Assembly: GCA_026393755.1 (NCBI GenBank)
Contig: JAPKZO010000040.1
Location: 313,524-377,523 of the forward strand
Length of the DNA stretch: 64,000 nucleotides
Source of the DNA: Acidobacteriota bacterium
GTDB lineage: Bacteria > Acidobacteriota > Vicinamibacteria > Vicinamibacterales > JAKQTR01
Direction: 5' to 3'
Both the position numbers and the translations under genes were made by a program. Below the pieces are notes generated by a model. The model searched no databases and was not told the DNA's origin. It was given only the letters and a program-made list of their open reading frames with translations. Shown in pieces: positions 8,796 through 17,877 of this stretch (within the stretch, counting starts at the first letter, position 1; each line of letters opens with the position of its first letter).

Positions 8796-10544
8796 ATGAC
8801 GTGGATCGACTGGACTATCGTTGTGCTCTACTTCGTCGCGAGCGCGGCCATCGGTGTGTATTACACGCGCCGCGCGGGCAGCAGCGTCGAGGAGTTCTTC
8901 CTCTCGGGCCGCAACCTCCCATGGTGGCTGGCCGGCACGTCCATGGTGGCGACAACGTTTGCCGCCGACACGCCGCTTGCGGTCACCGAACTGGTGGCGA
9001 AGAACGGCATCGCCGGCAACTGGCTGTGGTGGAACATGGCGTTTGGCGCCGTGGCGACGGTGTTTTTTTTCGCACGGTTCTGGCGGCGCGCCGGCATCCT
9101 CACTGATGTCGAACTGGTGGAGTTGCGGTACTCGGGCAAGCCCGCCGCGTGGCTCCGTTGCGTACGCGGGCTCTACCTCGGCCTGTTCATCAACTGCGTG
9201 ATCATGGGGTGGGTCAACCTCGCGATGGCCGCCATCCTCGAGGGCCTGCTCGGCGTACCGCACGACCAGGTGCTGTGGTGGGTGGGCGGCGTCCTTGCGC
9301 TGACAGCTGTCTACTCGGCGCTGTCGGGCCTCTGGGGCGTGGCCGTGACCGACGCCTTCCAGTTCGCGCTCGCGATGGCCGGCACGACGATACTGGCCGT
9401 CATTGTCGTGAACGTGCCGCAGGTCGGGGGCATCGCGGGCCTCAAGGCACACCTTCCCGAATGGGCCTTCCGCATGACGCCCGGAATCGGCGCGGCCTCT
9501 GACGCCGCGTCGGTAGGAGGCGCATTCATGATGAGCGCAGCCTCGTTCTTCGCGTTCGTCGGGATCCAGTGGTGGGCGTCCTGGTACCCGGGGGCCGAAC
9601 CGGGCGGCGGCGGGTACATCGCGCAGCGCATGATGTCAGCGCGCAACGAACGGCACGCGGTGTTCGCGACGCTGTGGTTCACCATCGCGCACTACTGCAT
9701 ACGGCCGTGGCCGTGGATTATCACCGGGCTGGCCACGCTCGTGCTGTACCCCGATCTCGCACCGGATGCGAAACGCCTCGGCTACGTCTACGCGATGCGG
9801 GACTACTTGCCTGTGGGCCTGCTTGGCGTCCTGGTCGCGTCGTTCCTCGCGGCGTACATGTCGACGGTCTCGACGCAGCTGAACTGGGGCGCGTCATACG
9901 TCATCAACGACGTGTACCGGCGATTCGTCCGGCCATTGGCCTGCCAGCGGGAGCTGGTGCGGGTGTCGCGGATCACGACGTTCGTCATCATGGGGCTGTC
10001 GCTCATCGTCACGGCGATGCTCGGCACCATCTCGGGCGCGTGGACGTTCATCATCGAGGCAGGCGCGGGTCTCGGGCTCGTCCTGATCCTGCGGTGGTTC
10101 TGGTGGCGGGTAAACGCCTGGAGCGAATTGACGGCCATGGTCGCGCCACTCATCGTGCTCGCGTTCGTCAGGTCGCGGACCACGATCGAGTTCCCGCAGA
10201 GCCTGTATCTCATCGTCGGCGCCACAACGGTGGCGTGGGTGACAGCCACCTTCGTGACGCCCGCTGTCGACACGGCGACGCTGGTCGCGTTTTACGCCCG
10301 GGTCCGGCCGGGCGGGCCAGGATGGCGGCCGATCGCTGCGCGGTGCCCGGAGGTTCGACCTGACGCGGGATTCGGCTGGCTGTTTGTCGATTGGATTGCA
10401 GGCGTCGCGTTGGTCTACGCCGTGCTGTTCGCGGTGGGCAGTGTGATTTTCGGCGAATGGATGCGCGCCGGGGTCCTGACCGGAGTCGCCGCCGTTTGTG
10501 CGATTGTCCTGGTCCGCAGCCTGTCGAAATGGGGTCGGACCTGA
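8796..10544 (+). CDS. Sodium:solute symporter (SSS family)
   Basis: This 582-residue inner-membrane transporter has about 13-14 hydrophobic helices. The SSS signature region is visible: SVEEFFLSGRNLPWWLAGTSMVATTFAADTP near the N-terminus, with the usual GR.LPWW...G.S..AT...DTP pattern. Downstream, AYMSTVSTQLNWGASYVINDVYRRF matches the conserved TM8 sodium-site segment. The frame opens at 8685, but I chose the ATG at 8796 because GGAGG lies nine bases upstream and the first membrane helix follows directly. The substrate is not deducible; large SSS members carry sugars, organic acids, amino acids or proline. The stop codon lies inside the left arm of an inverted repeat that separates it from the convergent URO-D-like gene. 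Confidence 0.9.
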   Translation: MTWIDWTIVVLYFVASAAIGVYYTRRAGSSVEEFFLSGRNLPWWLAGTSMVATTFAADTPLAVTELVAKNGIAGNWLWWNMAFGAVATVFFFARFWRRAGILTDVELVELRYSGKPAAWLRCVRGLYLGLFINCVIMGWVNLAMAAILEGLLGVPHDQVLWWVGGVLALTAVYSALSGLWGVAVTDAFQFALAMAGTTILAVIVVNVPQVGGIAGLKAHLPEWAFRMTPGIGAASDAASVGGAFMMSAASFFAFVGIQWWASWYPGAEPGGGGYIAQRMMSARNERHAVFATLWFTIAHYCIRPWPWIITGLATLVLYPDLAPDAKRLGYVYAMRDYLPVGLLGVLVASFLAAYMSTVSTQLNWGASYVINDVYRRFVRPLACQRELVRVSRITTFVIMGLSLIVTAMLGTISGAWTFIIEAGAGLGLVLILRWFWWRVNAWSELTAMVAPLIVLAFVRSRTTIEFPQSLYLIVGATTVAWVTATFVTPAVDTATLVAFYARVRPGGPGWRPIAARCPEVRPDAGFGWLFVDWIAGVALVYAVLFAVGSVIFGEWMRAGVLTGVAAVCAIVLVRSLSKWGRT

Positions 10545-10604
10545 TTTCAGCACCTGCGGCATGGGCTCGGCGTACGCGGTCCCGGAAATGAGTTTCGACC
10601 CCAT
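10529..10604. repeat. Imperfect inverted repeat, GGGGTCGGAC-type element
   Basis: The 20-base arms at 10529-10548 and 10585-10604 match in 16 of 20 positions when one is reverse-complemented; both begin ATGGGGTCG on their own strand. The pair fills the space between two convergent genes and contains the SSS stop codon. A single half with the same core (ATGGGGTCGGAC) recurs near 40023. This resembles REP/BIME-type elements mobilised by TnpA-REP (RAYT) enzymes elsewhere, but no such transposase is in the window. Confidence 0.55.
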
Positions 10605-10607
10605 CCT

Positions 10608-11747
10608 CTAATAGCGCCCATATTGATCGGCCGCCACGCTCAGCGCCTCGACGTTCTCCGGTGGCGCATGGGGCGGGACCGAGCAGGCGGTCGAGAGAAT
10701 GTAGCCGCCCCCTTCCATCGCAATCTCGAGGCAGCGCCTCGCGGCGTCGGCACACTCGGATGGCATTCCCCGCAGCACCGTGTTGACCGGGTCGATGTTG
10801 CCCTTGAGAAAGAGTCGGTGGCCGACTCGCCGCTTCGCGTCCGCCAGATCGACGTCCCCGATGGGCGGAGGATCCAGCGTGTCGATCCCCCTGGTGCCTG
10901 TCTCTTCGAGCAGCTCGAGCCGATCGCCGAGCTGGCCGCAGGTATGCGTGTACACCGGCACGTCCGGGTGCGCCTCTCTGAACGCCGAAATGATGGTTCC
11001 TTCCGCAGGCAGCACGAACCGGCGGTAGTCGCGCGGCGAGATAAAGCCTCCGCCGGCGTAGGCGCTCGAGATCAGCACCGCATCCGCGCCGGCCGTGGCA
11101 TGGCGGTCCATCAGCCGGATGGTGCCGCGCCCGAGCGCGTCGAGGCACGCAGTCACCTTGCCGGCATCGCGCCGCAGGGCCAGCATCAGTTCGGTCACTC
11201 CTACCAGTTCAGCCAACTGACTGAACGGCGAGAACACTTCGCCGTGCACGCTGACATCCGGACATCGGGACCGGACCAGTTCCATCGTGTCCCATTGCCA
11301 CGGCGGGAAGGACGTCACCGCCGTCACGCCCGAGCGATCGTGCGGCTCGATGTAGTACAGCTTGTCCGGATCAACTTCGGCGAAACGAGGGAGCGGTTTC
11401 GGCGTGCCATCAGCCAGGCACACGTGCGGGTTGTCGTCGCGTGGAGTCTTCGTGATCGATCCGTTCGACCAGACGACGGACCGGCCGGCCGGGGCCTCGC
11501 GTATCTCGGTAACGAACGATCGCCACCGCGGATCACGCCCCGGAAGATTCACGAGAATGCCGTCAAATCGATACCGGCGCTTCAGGGTCACGAGGGCATC
11601 GGCAAACGCCGTCGTGTCGTGCCAGATCGCGACGGCGTCTCCGCCGGCGTGGAGGAAGTAGTGGCCGAGCGAAAGCTGGCACATCACCGGCACCCTGTCT
11701 GGTGCGCCGCTCCGCATGGCGGCAGCCATCCGCTCGCGTGACGTCAT
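10608..11747 (-). CDS. URO-D superfamily protein with zinc methyltransferase motif
   Basis: This 379-residue protein has the uroporphyrinogen decarboxylase fold and is unlikely to be HemE. It carries the zinc-site pattern of methylcobamide:CoM methyltransferases such as MtaA and CmuA: H-T-C in YTHTCGQ near residue 277, and a later Cys in STACSVPPHAPPENV near 355. True HemE lacks that pattern. It begins RERMAAAMRSGAPDRVPV, typical of the family. The frame is open to 12020, but the part upstream of the ATG at 11747 looks non-coding and would overlap the CDF gene. It follows the CDF transporter by 37 bases on the same strand. A methyl-transfer or O-demethylation role is inferred; the corrinoid partner is not in the window. 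Confidence 0.78.
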   Translation of the reverse strand: MTSRERMAAAMRSGAPDRVPVMCQLSLGHYFLHAGGDAVAIWHDTTAFADALVTLKRRYRFDGILVNLPGRDPRWRSFVTEIREAPAGRSVVWSNGSITKTPRDDNPHVCLADGTPKPLPRFAEVDPDKLYYIEPHDRSGVTAVTSFPPWQWDTMELVRSRCPDVSVHGEVFSPFSQLAELVGVTELMLALRRDAGKVTACLDALGRGTIRLMDRHATAGADAVLISSAYAGGGFISPRDYRRFVLPAEGTIISAFREAHPDVPVYTHTCGQLGDRLELLEETGTRGIDTLDPPPIGDVDLADAKRRVGHRLFLKGNIDPVNTVLRGMPSECADAARRCLEIAMEGGGYILSTACSVPPHAPPENVEALSVAADQYGRY

Positions 11748-11784
11748 GGTGATGTCTCGGAAGACGCCGGCACCGCGAGCGGGG

Positions 11785-12702
11785 TCAGCCGACGCGGTCC
11801 AGTTTCTCGTCGTCCCACGATGTCGGATCGTCCAGCGATTCGAGGTGGGTGAGGACCGAGGCATTCGGCACGACGCGCCGGATGTCGGCCTCGATGCGTT
11901 CGACGAACCGATGCCCGTCGTGAACGGTCCACGCTCCTGGCACGAGCACGTGTACGGAGACGAAGCGGCGCGCCCCGGACTGCCGCGTGAGCAAGGCGTG
12001 AAACTGGACGCCTTCGGCATGCTCGTGCAGCACGCGGTTGACGGCGTCCCGTTCGGCGGGCGGCAGCACGGTGTCCATCAGGCCCAACACCGACGCGCGG
12101 ACGATCCGCACGCCGGTCCAGACGATGTTGGCCGCGACCAACAGGGCGACGATCGGATCGAGGGAAGTCCAGCCCGTCAACGCCACGGCCCCTACGCCGA
12201 CGACGACGCCGGCCGATGTCCAGACGTCGGTCAGCAGGTGGCGGGCGTTGGCCTCGAGGGTGATGGAATGGGCCACCCTGGCCTTCGGGAGCAGGATAAG
12301 CGCCACGCCGAGATTGATGAGCGACGCCGCCACCGACACGACGAGGCCGAGGCCGATCTGCTCCAGCGGTCTGGGCGAGTGCAGGCGCTCCACCGCCGCC
12401 ACCGCGATGGCGAGGGCGGCGACCATGATCAATGCGCCTTCGACGCCACTCGAGAAGTACTCGGCTTTGCTATGCCCATAGGCATGGTCGTCGTCGGCGG
12501 GCCTGGCTGCCACCGTCAGCATCGCCAGCGCCATCACGGCGCCAACCAGGTTGACGCCGGACTCCATGGCATCCGACAGCAGCCCGACCGAACCCGTCAG
12601 CAGGTAGGCGGCCGTCTTGAGCACAATGGTCGCGAGGGCCGCGGCAATCGACAGCCACGCGAACCGTTTGAGCGACGAGCGGTCGGTCGAGTCTACTGTC
12701 AT
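11785..12702 (-). CDS. Cation diffusion facilitator (CDF) family transporter
   Basis: This 305-residue inner-membrane efflux protein is for divalent metals such as Zn2+, Co2+, Fe2+ or Mn2+. Six hydrophobic segments occupy about residues 12-215. The metal-site and gating motifs are seen in [15 protein letters not shown] (TM2, Asp present; the usual His-Asp pair is modified), the [17 protein letters not shown] loop, and [17 protein letters not shown] (TM5, H-x-x-x-D). The C-terminal cytoplasmic ferredoxin-like domain (about 215-295, [25 protein letters not shown]) is intact. It is the first gene of a probable two-gene unit with the URO-D homologue. It diverges from the SPFH gene across 152 bases. 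Confidence 0.9.
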   Translation of the reverse strand: MTVDSTDRSSLKRFAWLSIAAALATIVLKTAAYLLTGSVGLLSDAMESGVNLVGAVMALAMLTVAARPADDDHAYGHSKAEYFSSGVEGALIMVAALAIAVAAVERLHSPRPLEQIGLGLVVSVAASLINLGVALILLPKARVAHSITLEANARHLLTDVWTSAGVVVGVGAVALTGWTSLDPIVALLVAANIVWTGVRIVRASVLGLMDTVLPPAERDAVNRVLHEHAEGVQFHALLTRQSGARRFVSVHVLVPGAWTVHDGHRFVERIEADIRRVVPNASVLTHLESLDDPTSWDDEKLDRVG

Positions 12703-12854
12703 GGCGTCGGGATTCCGCCGTGGATCTTCACGTGAGAACGGCGGGCAGCCGGCCCCGCGGAATGCTCGTGACGGAAGAGACAGGATATCTCACTACGGCG
12801 CGGTAGAATAGGCCCGACGGCACCCGACCGCCGGCCTGACAGGAGACGACGACC

Positions 12855-13925
12855 ATGGGACTGATGGATTTGATCAAGGGCGAGTTCATCGAGGTGATCG
12901 AGTGGACCGACGACTCGCGTGACACGCTCTCATACCGTTTTCCGGATGAGGACAAGGCCATCAAGAACGGGGCGCAGCTCATCGTGCGCGAGTCGCAGGT
13001 GGTCCAGTTCATGTACCTCGGCCAGTTCGGCGACACATTCCAGCCGGGCAAGCACACGCTGACGACCGACAACATCCCGGTCATGACGAAACTGCAGTCG
13101 TGGAAGTACGCGTTCAACTCGCCCTTCAAGGCGGACGTGTTCTACATCACGACGCGGCTGTTCACCGGCAACAAGTGGGGTACGGCCAATCCCATCATGG
13201 TGCGGGACAACGACTTCGGCGTCGTTCGCCTGCGGGCGTTCGGCATCTTCGATTTCAAGATCGTCAATCCGCAGCTGTTCCTGAAGGAGGTCGCCGGATC
13301 GGACCAGCATTTCCGGCTCGACGAGTTCGCCGACACGATGCGGTCGCGCATGGTGAGCGTGTTCAGCGAGGCGCTGGCCTCGTCTCATGTGCCGGTCCTG
13401 GACGTGGCGACACGCTACAGTGAACTGGGCGATGCGCTGCTGCCGCTCATCAATCCCGCGGTCGGATCGAAGTACGGCCTCGAGATCACGAGCTTCATCG
13501 TCGAAAACGTGTCGGTGCCCGCCGAAGTGGAAGGGGCGATCGACAAGCGGTCGAGCATGGCGGCCATCGGGAACCTCAACGACTACGTGAAGTACCAGAT
13601 GGGTCAGGGAATGGCCACGGGCACCGGCGGGGCGGCGGGCATGGCGGCGGAGCTGGCGGTCGGCTTCGGTCTCGCGCAGCAGATGGTGCAGCAGGGCCTG
13701 ATGAATCCGCAGGCGGCGGCCGCGGCGCCGGCAGCGGGAACCGCGGCGGCGGCGGCGGCCGCAACGGCGGTGGAACTGCTGTCACCAGCCGACGTCGCCA
13801 AGCGGCTTGGCGTCGCCGAGAGTGACGTGATGGCCATTATCGAGAGTGGCGATCTCAAGTCGAAGAAGATCGGCACGAGCTACCGCATCACGAAAACGGC
13901 ACTCGACGCGTACCTGGCGCAATAG
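12855..13925 (+). CDS. SPFH-domain (YdjI-like) protein with C-terminal helix-turn-helix
   Basis: This 356-residue protein starts with the SPFH/virion-core-type domain (about residues 5-235; GLMDLIKGEFIEVIEW is the typical start). It continues through an Ala-rich linker (AAAAPAAGTAAAAAAA, about 285-303) into an excisionase/MerR-like helix-turn-helix (LLSPADVAKRLGVAESDV...KIGTSYRITKTALDAYL, about 307-355). YdjI homologues form membrane-associated assemblies and often end in zinc ribbons or other small modules. AGGAGACGACGACC gives a good ribosome-binding site, and a TAGAAT box is at 12804. The next gene is a zinc-ribbon membrane protein on the same strand, the usual partner type. The helix-turn-helix may bind DNA or serve as a protein-binding fold; which is unknown. 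Confidence 0.85.
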   Translation: MGLMDLIKGEFIEVIEWTDDSRDTLSYRFPDEDKAIKNGAQLIVRESQVVQFMYLGQFGDTFQPGKHTLTTDNIPVMTKLQSWKYAFNSPFKADVFYITTRLFTGNKWGTANPIMVRDNDFGVVRLRAFGIFDFKIVNPQLFLKEVAGSDQHFRLDEFADTMRSRMVSVFSEALASSHVPVLDVATRYSELGDALLPLINPAVGSKYGLEITSFIVENVSVPAEVEGAIDKRSSMAAIGNLNDYVKYQMGQGMATGTGGAAGMAAELAVGFGLAQQMVQQGLMNPQAAAAAPAAGTAAAAAAATAVELLSPADVAKRLGVAESDVMAIIESGDLKSKKIGTSYRITKTALDAYLAQ

Positions 13926-13926
13926 C

Positions 13927-13996
13927 GGGCAACAAGGGGGGTTGCCCCTACGGGAATATCGTTTCCGGAACCGTAGAGGCGCGATTCATCCGCCTT
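13927..13996. repeat. GTAGGGGC-type palindromic repeats (two adjacent units)
   Basis: Unit one has arms gggcaac (13927-13933) and gttgccc (13941-13947) followed by ctac, so its reverse complement begins gtaggggcaac. Unit two begins gtagaggcg at 13973 and ends near 13996 with cgcct, a looser stem around cgattcatc. Related elements occur at 53059, 54468 and 61363. They lie between the SPFH and zinc-ribbon genes and could fold in the transcript. Confidence 0.55.
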
Positions 13997-14075
13997 CGCG
14001 CCAAGCTTCGGCGGACCGCCGTAGCCCGACGAAGCTCTTTGAGCGAAGTCGCGGCGGAGGTGGTCGCGCCCGGTA

Positions 14076-15185
14076 ATGACGATGGACGAAACGCTCACAC
14101 CGGTCGTCGCCCAACAGAAGCACGCCTGCCCGGCCTGCGGGGCCCAAGCGGAATGGCATCCCGGCAAGCAGAAGCTCATCTGTCCGTTCTGCGGCACGGA
14201 ATCACCGTACGACATCAACAAGGACGCGGTCGCCATCGAGGAGATCGATCTCGTCACGACACTGCGCGACATGCCGGACGAGATGCGTGGCTGGAACACC
14301 GAGCGCCGGAGCGTTCAGTGCCAGAACTGCAAGGCGGTGATGGTGTTCGATCCGGCGAAGGTCGGACAGAACTGCGAGTTCTGCGGCTCACCGGCCCTGG
14401 TCGACTACGCCGAGCTTAAGTCGCCAATCCGGCCGCAGAGCCTGCTCCCGTTCAAGATCTCGCACGATCAGATCCGTGACGGCATCAGGCGCTGGTACGC
14501 GAGCAAGTGGTTCGCGCCGAATGCGCTCAAACGGAAGGCGCTCGTCGATCAGGTGAAGGGACTCTACATTCCGTACTGGACCTTCGACGCGCAGGTCCAC
14601 TGCCGCTGGGAAGCCGAAGCCGGCTACTACTACTACGTCACCGAGTCCTACACCGACAACCAGGGCCGCTCCCAGACGCGCCAGGTGAGGCGGGTGCGAT
14701 GGGAACCGGCGTCAGGCGAACTCGACCACTTCTTCGATGATGAGCCGGTGCCAGCCACCAAGGGCGTGAACGAGTCGCTGCTGCGCGGCGTCGAGCCGTT
14801 TCCGACGAAGGAACTCGTGCCGTACGACACGGCGTTCCTGTCAGGCTTTGTCGTCGAGCGCTACCAGGTGGTGCTCGCCGACGCGGCGAAGGAATCCCGC
14901 GATCAGATGCATGCTCACCTGATGACGCTCTGCGGCCAGCAGGTGCCAGGGGATACGCAGCGGAACCTGCAGATTGCGCCAGACTTCTCGGGGCTGACGT
15001 TCAAGCACATTCTCGTGCCGGTGTGGCTGGTGACTTACCTGTACGGCGCCAGGATGTACCAGGTCGTCGCCAACGGATGCACCGGCGTCATCGCCGGCCA
15101 GTACCCGAAGAGCGTCTGGAAGATCCTCTTCGTGGTGACCCTCGCGCTCGTGGTGCTGACGATCATCGCGCTCGCGAACCGGTAG
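14076..15185 (+). CDS. Zinc-ribbon membrane protein (partner of the SPFH protein)
   Basis: This 369-residue protein has two zinc ribbons at the N-terminus: CPACGAQAEWHPGKQKLICPFCG (written as CxxC...CxxC, about residues 19-42) and CQNCKAVMVFDPAKVGQNCEFCG (about 88-111). A beta-rich region follows, with Trp/Tyr-rich stretches (WTFDAQVHCRWEAEAGYYYYV). A single C-terminal membrane helix lies at about 348-367. Similar proteins are often misnamed as PriA-like helicases because of the ribbons, but no helicase motif is present here. It lies 150 bases downstream of the SPFH gene, separated by palindromic repeats. It ends one base before the convergent kinase stop. Function is unknown; a membrane-associated complex with the SPFH protein is the best inference. 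Confidence 0.82.
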   Translation: MTMDETLTPVVAQQKHACPACGAQAEWHPGKQKLICPFCGTESPYDINKDAVAIEEIDLVTTLRDMPDEMRGWNTERRSVQCQNCKAVMVFDPAKVGQNCEFCGSPALVDYAELKSPIRPQSLLPFKISHDQIRDGIRRWYASKWFAPNALKRKALVDQVKGLYIPYWTFDAQVHCRWEAEAGYYYYVTESYTDNQGRSQTRQVRRVRWEPASGELDHFFDDEPVPATKGVNESLLRGVEPFPTKELVPYDTAFLSGFVVERYQVVLADAAKESRDQMHAHLMTLCGQQVPGDTQRNLQIAPDFSGLTFKHILVPVWLVTYLYGARMYQVVANGCTGVIAGQYPKSVWKILFVVTLALVVLTIIALANR

Positions 15186-15186
15186 A

Positions 15187-17877
15187 CTACGACTCCAGCA
15201 CCTCCCGCACCTTGCGCGTCAGCTCCGCGACGCTGTACGGCTTGCCGATAAAGTGGGCTGCCTCGGCGAGCAACCCCTGGTGCAGGATGGCTTCGTCGGT
15301 GTACCCGGACGTGCAGAGGATCTTCGTTCGCGGGCTGAGATGCCCGATCCGTGCCACCAGTTCCCGCCCGCTCATCCCCGGCATGACCATGTCGGTGAGC
15401 ATCAGGTGTACGGGTCCGTCGTGCCGCTCCAGAAGCAGCAGGGCCTCCGCGCCGTTGCTGGCGGTGAGCACCGTGTAGCCGGCCTTCTGCAGAACGCGCT
15501 TGGCCAAACAGCGAACCGCCTCATCGTCCTCGACGAGGAGGATGGTTTCGACGCCTTGTACCGACACGACCGCCGGGGCGGGCTGGATTTTGTGCACCAC
15601 ACGCTCGACTCGCGGCAGGTAGATCTTGAAGGTCGTCCCCATTCCGGGTTCGCTGTACACCCAGATGCTGCCGCCGCTCTGCTTGACGATGCCGTACACC
15701 GTGGACAGGCCGAGTCCCGTGCCCTTTCCCGGGCCCTTGGTCGTGAAGAACGGTTCGAAGATCCGCGCACGAGTGGCCTCGTCCATCCCGGTACCCGTGT
15801 CGCTGATCGCGAGCATCACGTGCGGCCCTGACTGCACGGATGGGTGCTCTTCGGCATAGGCTTCGTCGAGTACGATGTCCCGTGTCTCGATGGTGAGCGT
15901 ACCGCCGTTGGGCATGGCGTCCCGAGCGTTGACGGTCAGGTTCATCACGACCTGCTGAATCTGCGCGGAATCCGCCATGACGCAGCCCACGTCCTTCGCC
16001 GGCACCACCACCAGTGCGATGTCTTCACCGATCAGGCGCTGGAGTATGCCCTGTATGTCCGCGACCAGTTTGCTCAGGTCGAGGGCCTCGAATTTCATGA
16101 TCTGTTTGCGGCTGAAGGCCAGCAACTGCCGGGTCAGCGAGGCCGCTTGCTCGCCGGCTTGTCGGATGTCCTGGAGATCCGAGCGCTGCGGGCCGCTTTC
16201 TTTCAAGTCCGTCAACATGAGATCGGCGGTGCCGTTGATGATGGTCAGCAGGTTGTTGAAATCGTGGGCAATGCCGCTGGCGAGCCGGCCCACGACTTCC
16301 ATCTTCTGAGCTTGCAGAAACTGGGCCTCCAATTGTCGCTGCGTCGTGATGTCTTTATCCACGCCGCGGTAACCTCTGAGATTCCCCGCTTCGTCCAGTA
16401 TGGGCGCAGCATTCGTGAGGAGACAGACGCGTTCGCCATTCCTCCGGATATTCCAATTCTCCAGATCCCTTATGGGCGCCTTGCGTGCCGCAATTTCAGA
16501 GAATATCGCTCCTACTCTCCTTGCTTCATCCGGTGGCATGAAATCGAACGGTGTCTTCCCGACGACGTCTTCGGAGGATACTCCCAACAGGTCGTAGCCC
16601 TTCTCCGAGCTGTAGGTATAGACGCCATTCTCGTCCACCTCCCACACCCAATCGGCTACGCTGAATACGACATCTCTCAGCCGCGCTTCGCTCAATCGAA
16701 GTTCTGTTGTGCGATCGGCCACGCGCCGCTCCAGCGATTCGTTGGCCTCCGTAAGGGCTGTCCGCGCCCGCTTTGTTTCGGTGATGTCGATGCCCATCTC
16801 CAGGATGAGGGGAGTGCCATCGGTGTCGGTGAAGGGGAAGTCGAAGATGTCGTAATTGCGGCCGTCGGGACCGAACCACTCCCAATGGTGCGGCGCTGCG
16901 GTCTTGAGGACTGTATAGGTTTCGCAGATCTCGCAAGAGGCAGTACGGTTGAACAAATACTCATAGCAGCGCCGCCCCTCGGACTCCCCGAATCGCTCCC
17001 GGAAGACGCGGTTGGCGAAGGGCACGTGGTAGTCTGCCGACAGTAGTATCACGTAGGCCGGCAGCGTCTCCAGAACGTCATAGAGCCGCTGCCGCTCGAG
17101 ATTCACAGCCTCCTCGGCCAACTTGCGCTCGGCGATCTCCACTTGGAGCGTGCGATTGGTTTGCTCCAGTTCCACCGTCCGTTCCTTGACGCGGATTTCC
17201 AGATGTTCTTTCGCCTCGCGTAGCGTCCGTTCCGCCCGTTCGCGCTCGGTCACCTCCGCCATCAGATTGGCCGTGCGTTCGCGCACCTTCTTCTCGAGGA
17301 TCGCGTTCTGCAACCGCAGTTCCTCGCGTGCCGACAGCAGTTCCCGATTCTGCTGGATGGCCACTTCGTAGGTCGAGAGCAGCAGATCGAGGATCTGCAG
17401 CCGATCGGCGGTGATGAAGAACGGTTGTCCGGCAAAAAAGACGCTTAGTCCCATCTCGCTGGACGTGGTCCTGCGGATCTCCTGGTTCGTGAGCACGTTC
17501 TGCACGCGCGCGACCAGCCCACGATCGTCGTAAGGCTTGCAGATGAAGTTGTTGGCTCCTGATTCAAGCCCTTGGATGACGTCCTGCGGGTCGGTGAGCG
17601 AAGTGAGTAGGATGACCGGCAGGCGCCGGCATGTCTGGTCATCGCGCAGTGCCTTGCAGAGCGCATAGCCGTCCATCTCGGGCATCACGATATCCGAGAT
17701 CACGAGGTCGATCGGGTTCGCCTGGGCTGCCGCGAGCCCCTCCTTGCCGTTGGTCGCGGCAACCACCGAAAAGCCCGACTCCTCGAGGAGGGACCGCAGC
17801 GCCTCGAGCTGCGTCGGACTGTCCTCGACCACGAGGATGTTGAATGTCTTCTGCGTGGTGTTCGGAGTGTCAGCCAC
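15187..17877 (-). CDS. Hybrid histidine kinase REC-PAS-PAS-HisKA-HATPase-REC
   Basis: This 896-residue cytoplasmic protein has no membrane segment. Receiver 1 is at residues 12-130 (phospho-Asp D62 in SDIVMPEMDG). Long coiled-coil stretches fill about 165-285. PAS 1 is at about 285-400, with an unusual CEICE cysteine pair, and PAS 2 is at about 425-525. The H-box ASGIAHDFNN (His near 536) leads the HisKA domain, followed by HATPase with NARDAM, DTGTGM and GTGLGLS. Receiver 2 is at about 775-893 (Asp near 827 in TDMVMPGMSG). It overlaps cheB by 8 bases at the end of the chemosensory operon, where Wsp systems place the WspR output. Receiver 1 is thus a likely phosphorylation target of CheA, making this kinase the pathway output. 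That wiring is inferred from position. Confidence 0.9.
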   Translation of the reverse strand: MADTPNTTQKTFNILVVEDSPTQLEALRSLLEESGFSVVAATNGKEGLAAAQANPIDLVISDIVMPEMDGYALCKALRDDQTCRRLPVILLTSLTDPQDVIQGLESGANNFICKPYDDRGLVARVQNVLTNQEIRRTTSSEMGLSVFFAGQPFFITADRLQILDLLLSTYEVAIQQNRELLSAREELRLQNAILEKKVRERTANLMAEVTERERAERTLREAKEHLEIRVKERTVELEQTNRTLQVEIAERKLAEEAVNLERQRLYDVLETLPAYVILLSADYHVPFANRVFRERFGESEGRRCYEYLFNRTASCEICETYTVLKTAAPHHWEWFGPDGRNYDIFDFPFTDTDGTPLILEMGIDITETKRARTALTEANESLERRVADRTTELRLSEARLRDVVFSVADWVWEVDENGVYTYSSEKGYDLLGVSSEDVVGKTPFDFMPPDEARRVGAIFSEIAARKAPIRDLENWNIRRNGERVCLLTNAAPILDEAGNLRGYRGVDKDITTQRQLEAQFLQAQKMEVVGRLASGIAHDFNNLLTIINGTADLMLTDLKESGPQRSDLQDIRQAGEQAASLTRQLLAFSRKQIMKFEALDLSKLVADIQGILQRLIGEDIALVVVPAKDVGCVMADSAQIQQVVMNLTVNARDAMPNGGTLTIETRDIVLDEAYAEEHPSVQSGPHVMLAISDTGTGMDEATRARIFEPFFTTKGPGKGTGLGLSTVYGIVKQSGGSIWVYSEPGMGTTFKIYLPRVERVVHKIQPAPAVVSVQGVETILLVEDDEAVRCLAKRVLQKAGYTVLTASNGAEALLLLERHDGPVHLMLTDMVMPGMSGRELVARIGHLSPRTKILCTSGYTDEAILHQGLLAEAAHFIGKPYSVAELTRKVREVLES

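Noticed and set aside
10608..11747. Heme-pathway uroporphyrinogen decarboxylase (hemE)
   Set aside because: The H-x-C and distal Cys zinc pattern and lack of heme genes nearby fit the methyltransferase branch better.
14076..15185. PriA-like helicase
   Set aside because: Only zinc ribbons are shared; there is no Walker A or DEAH motif.
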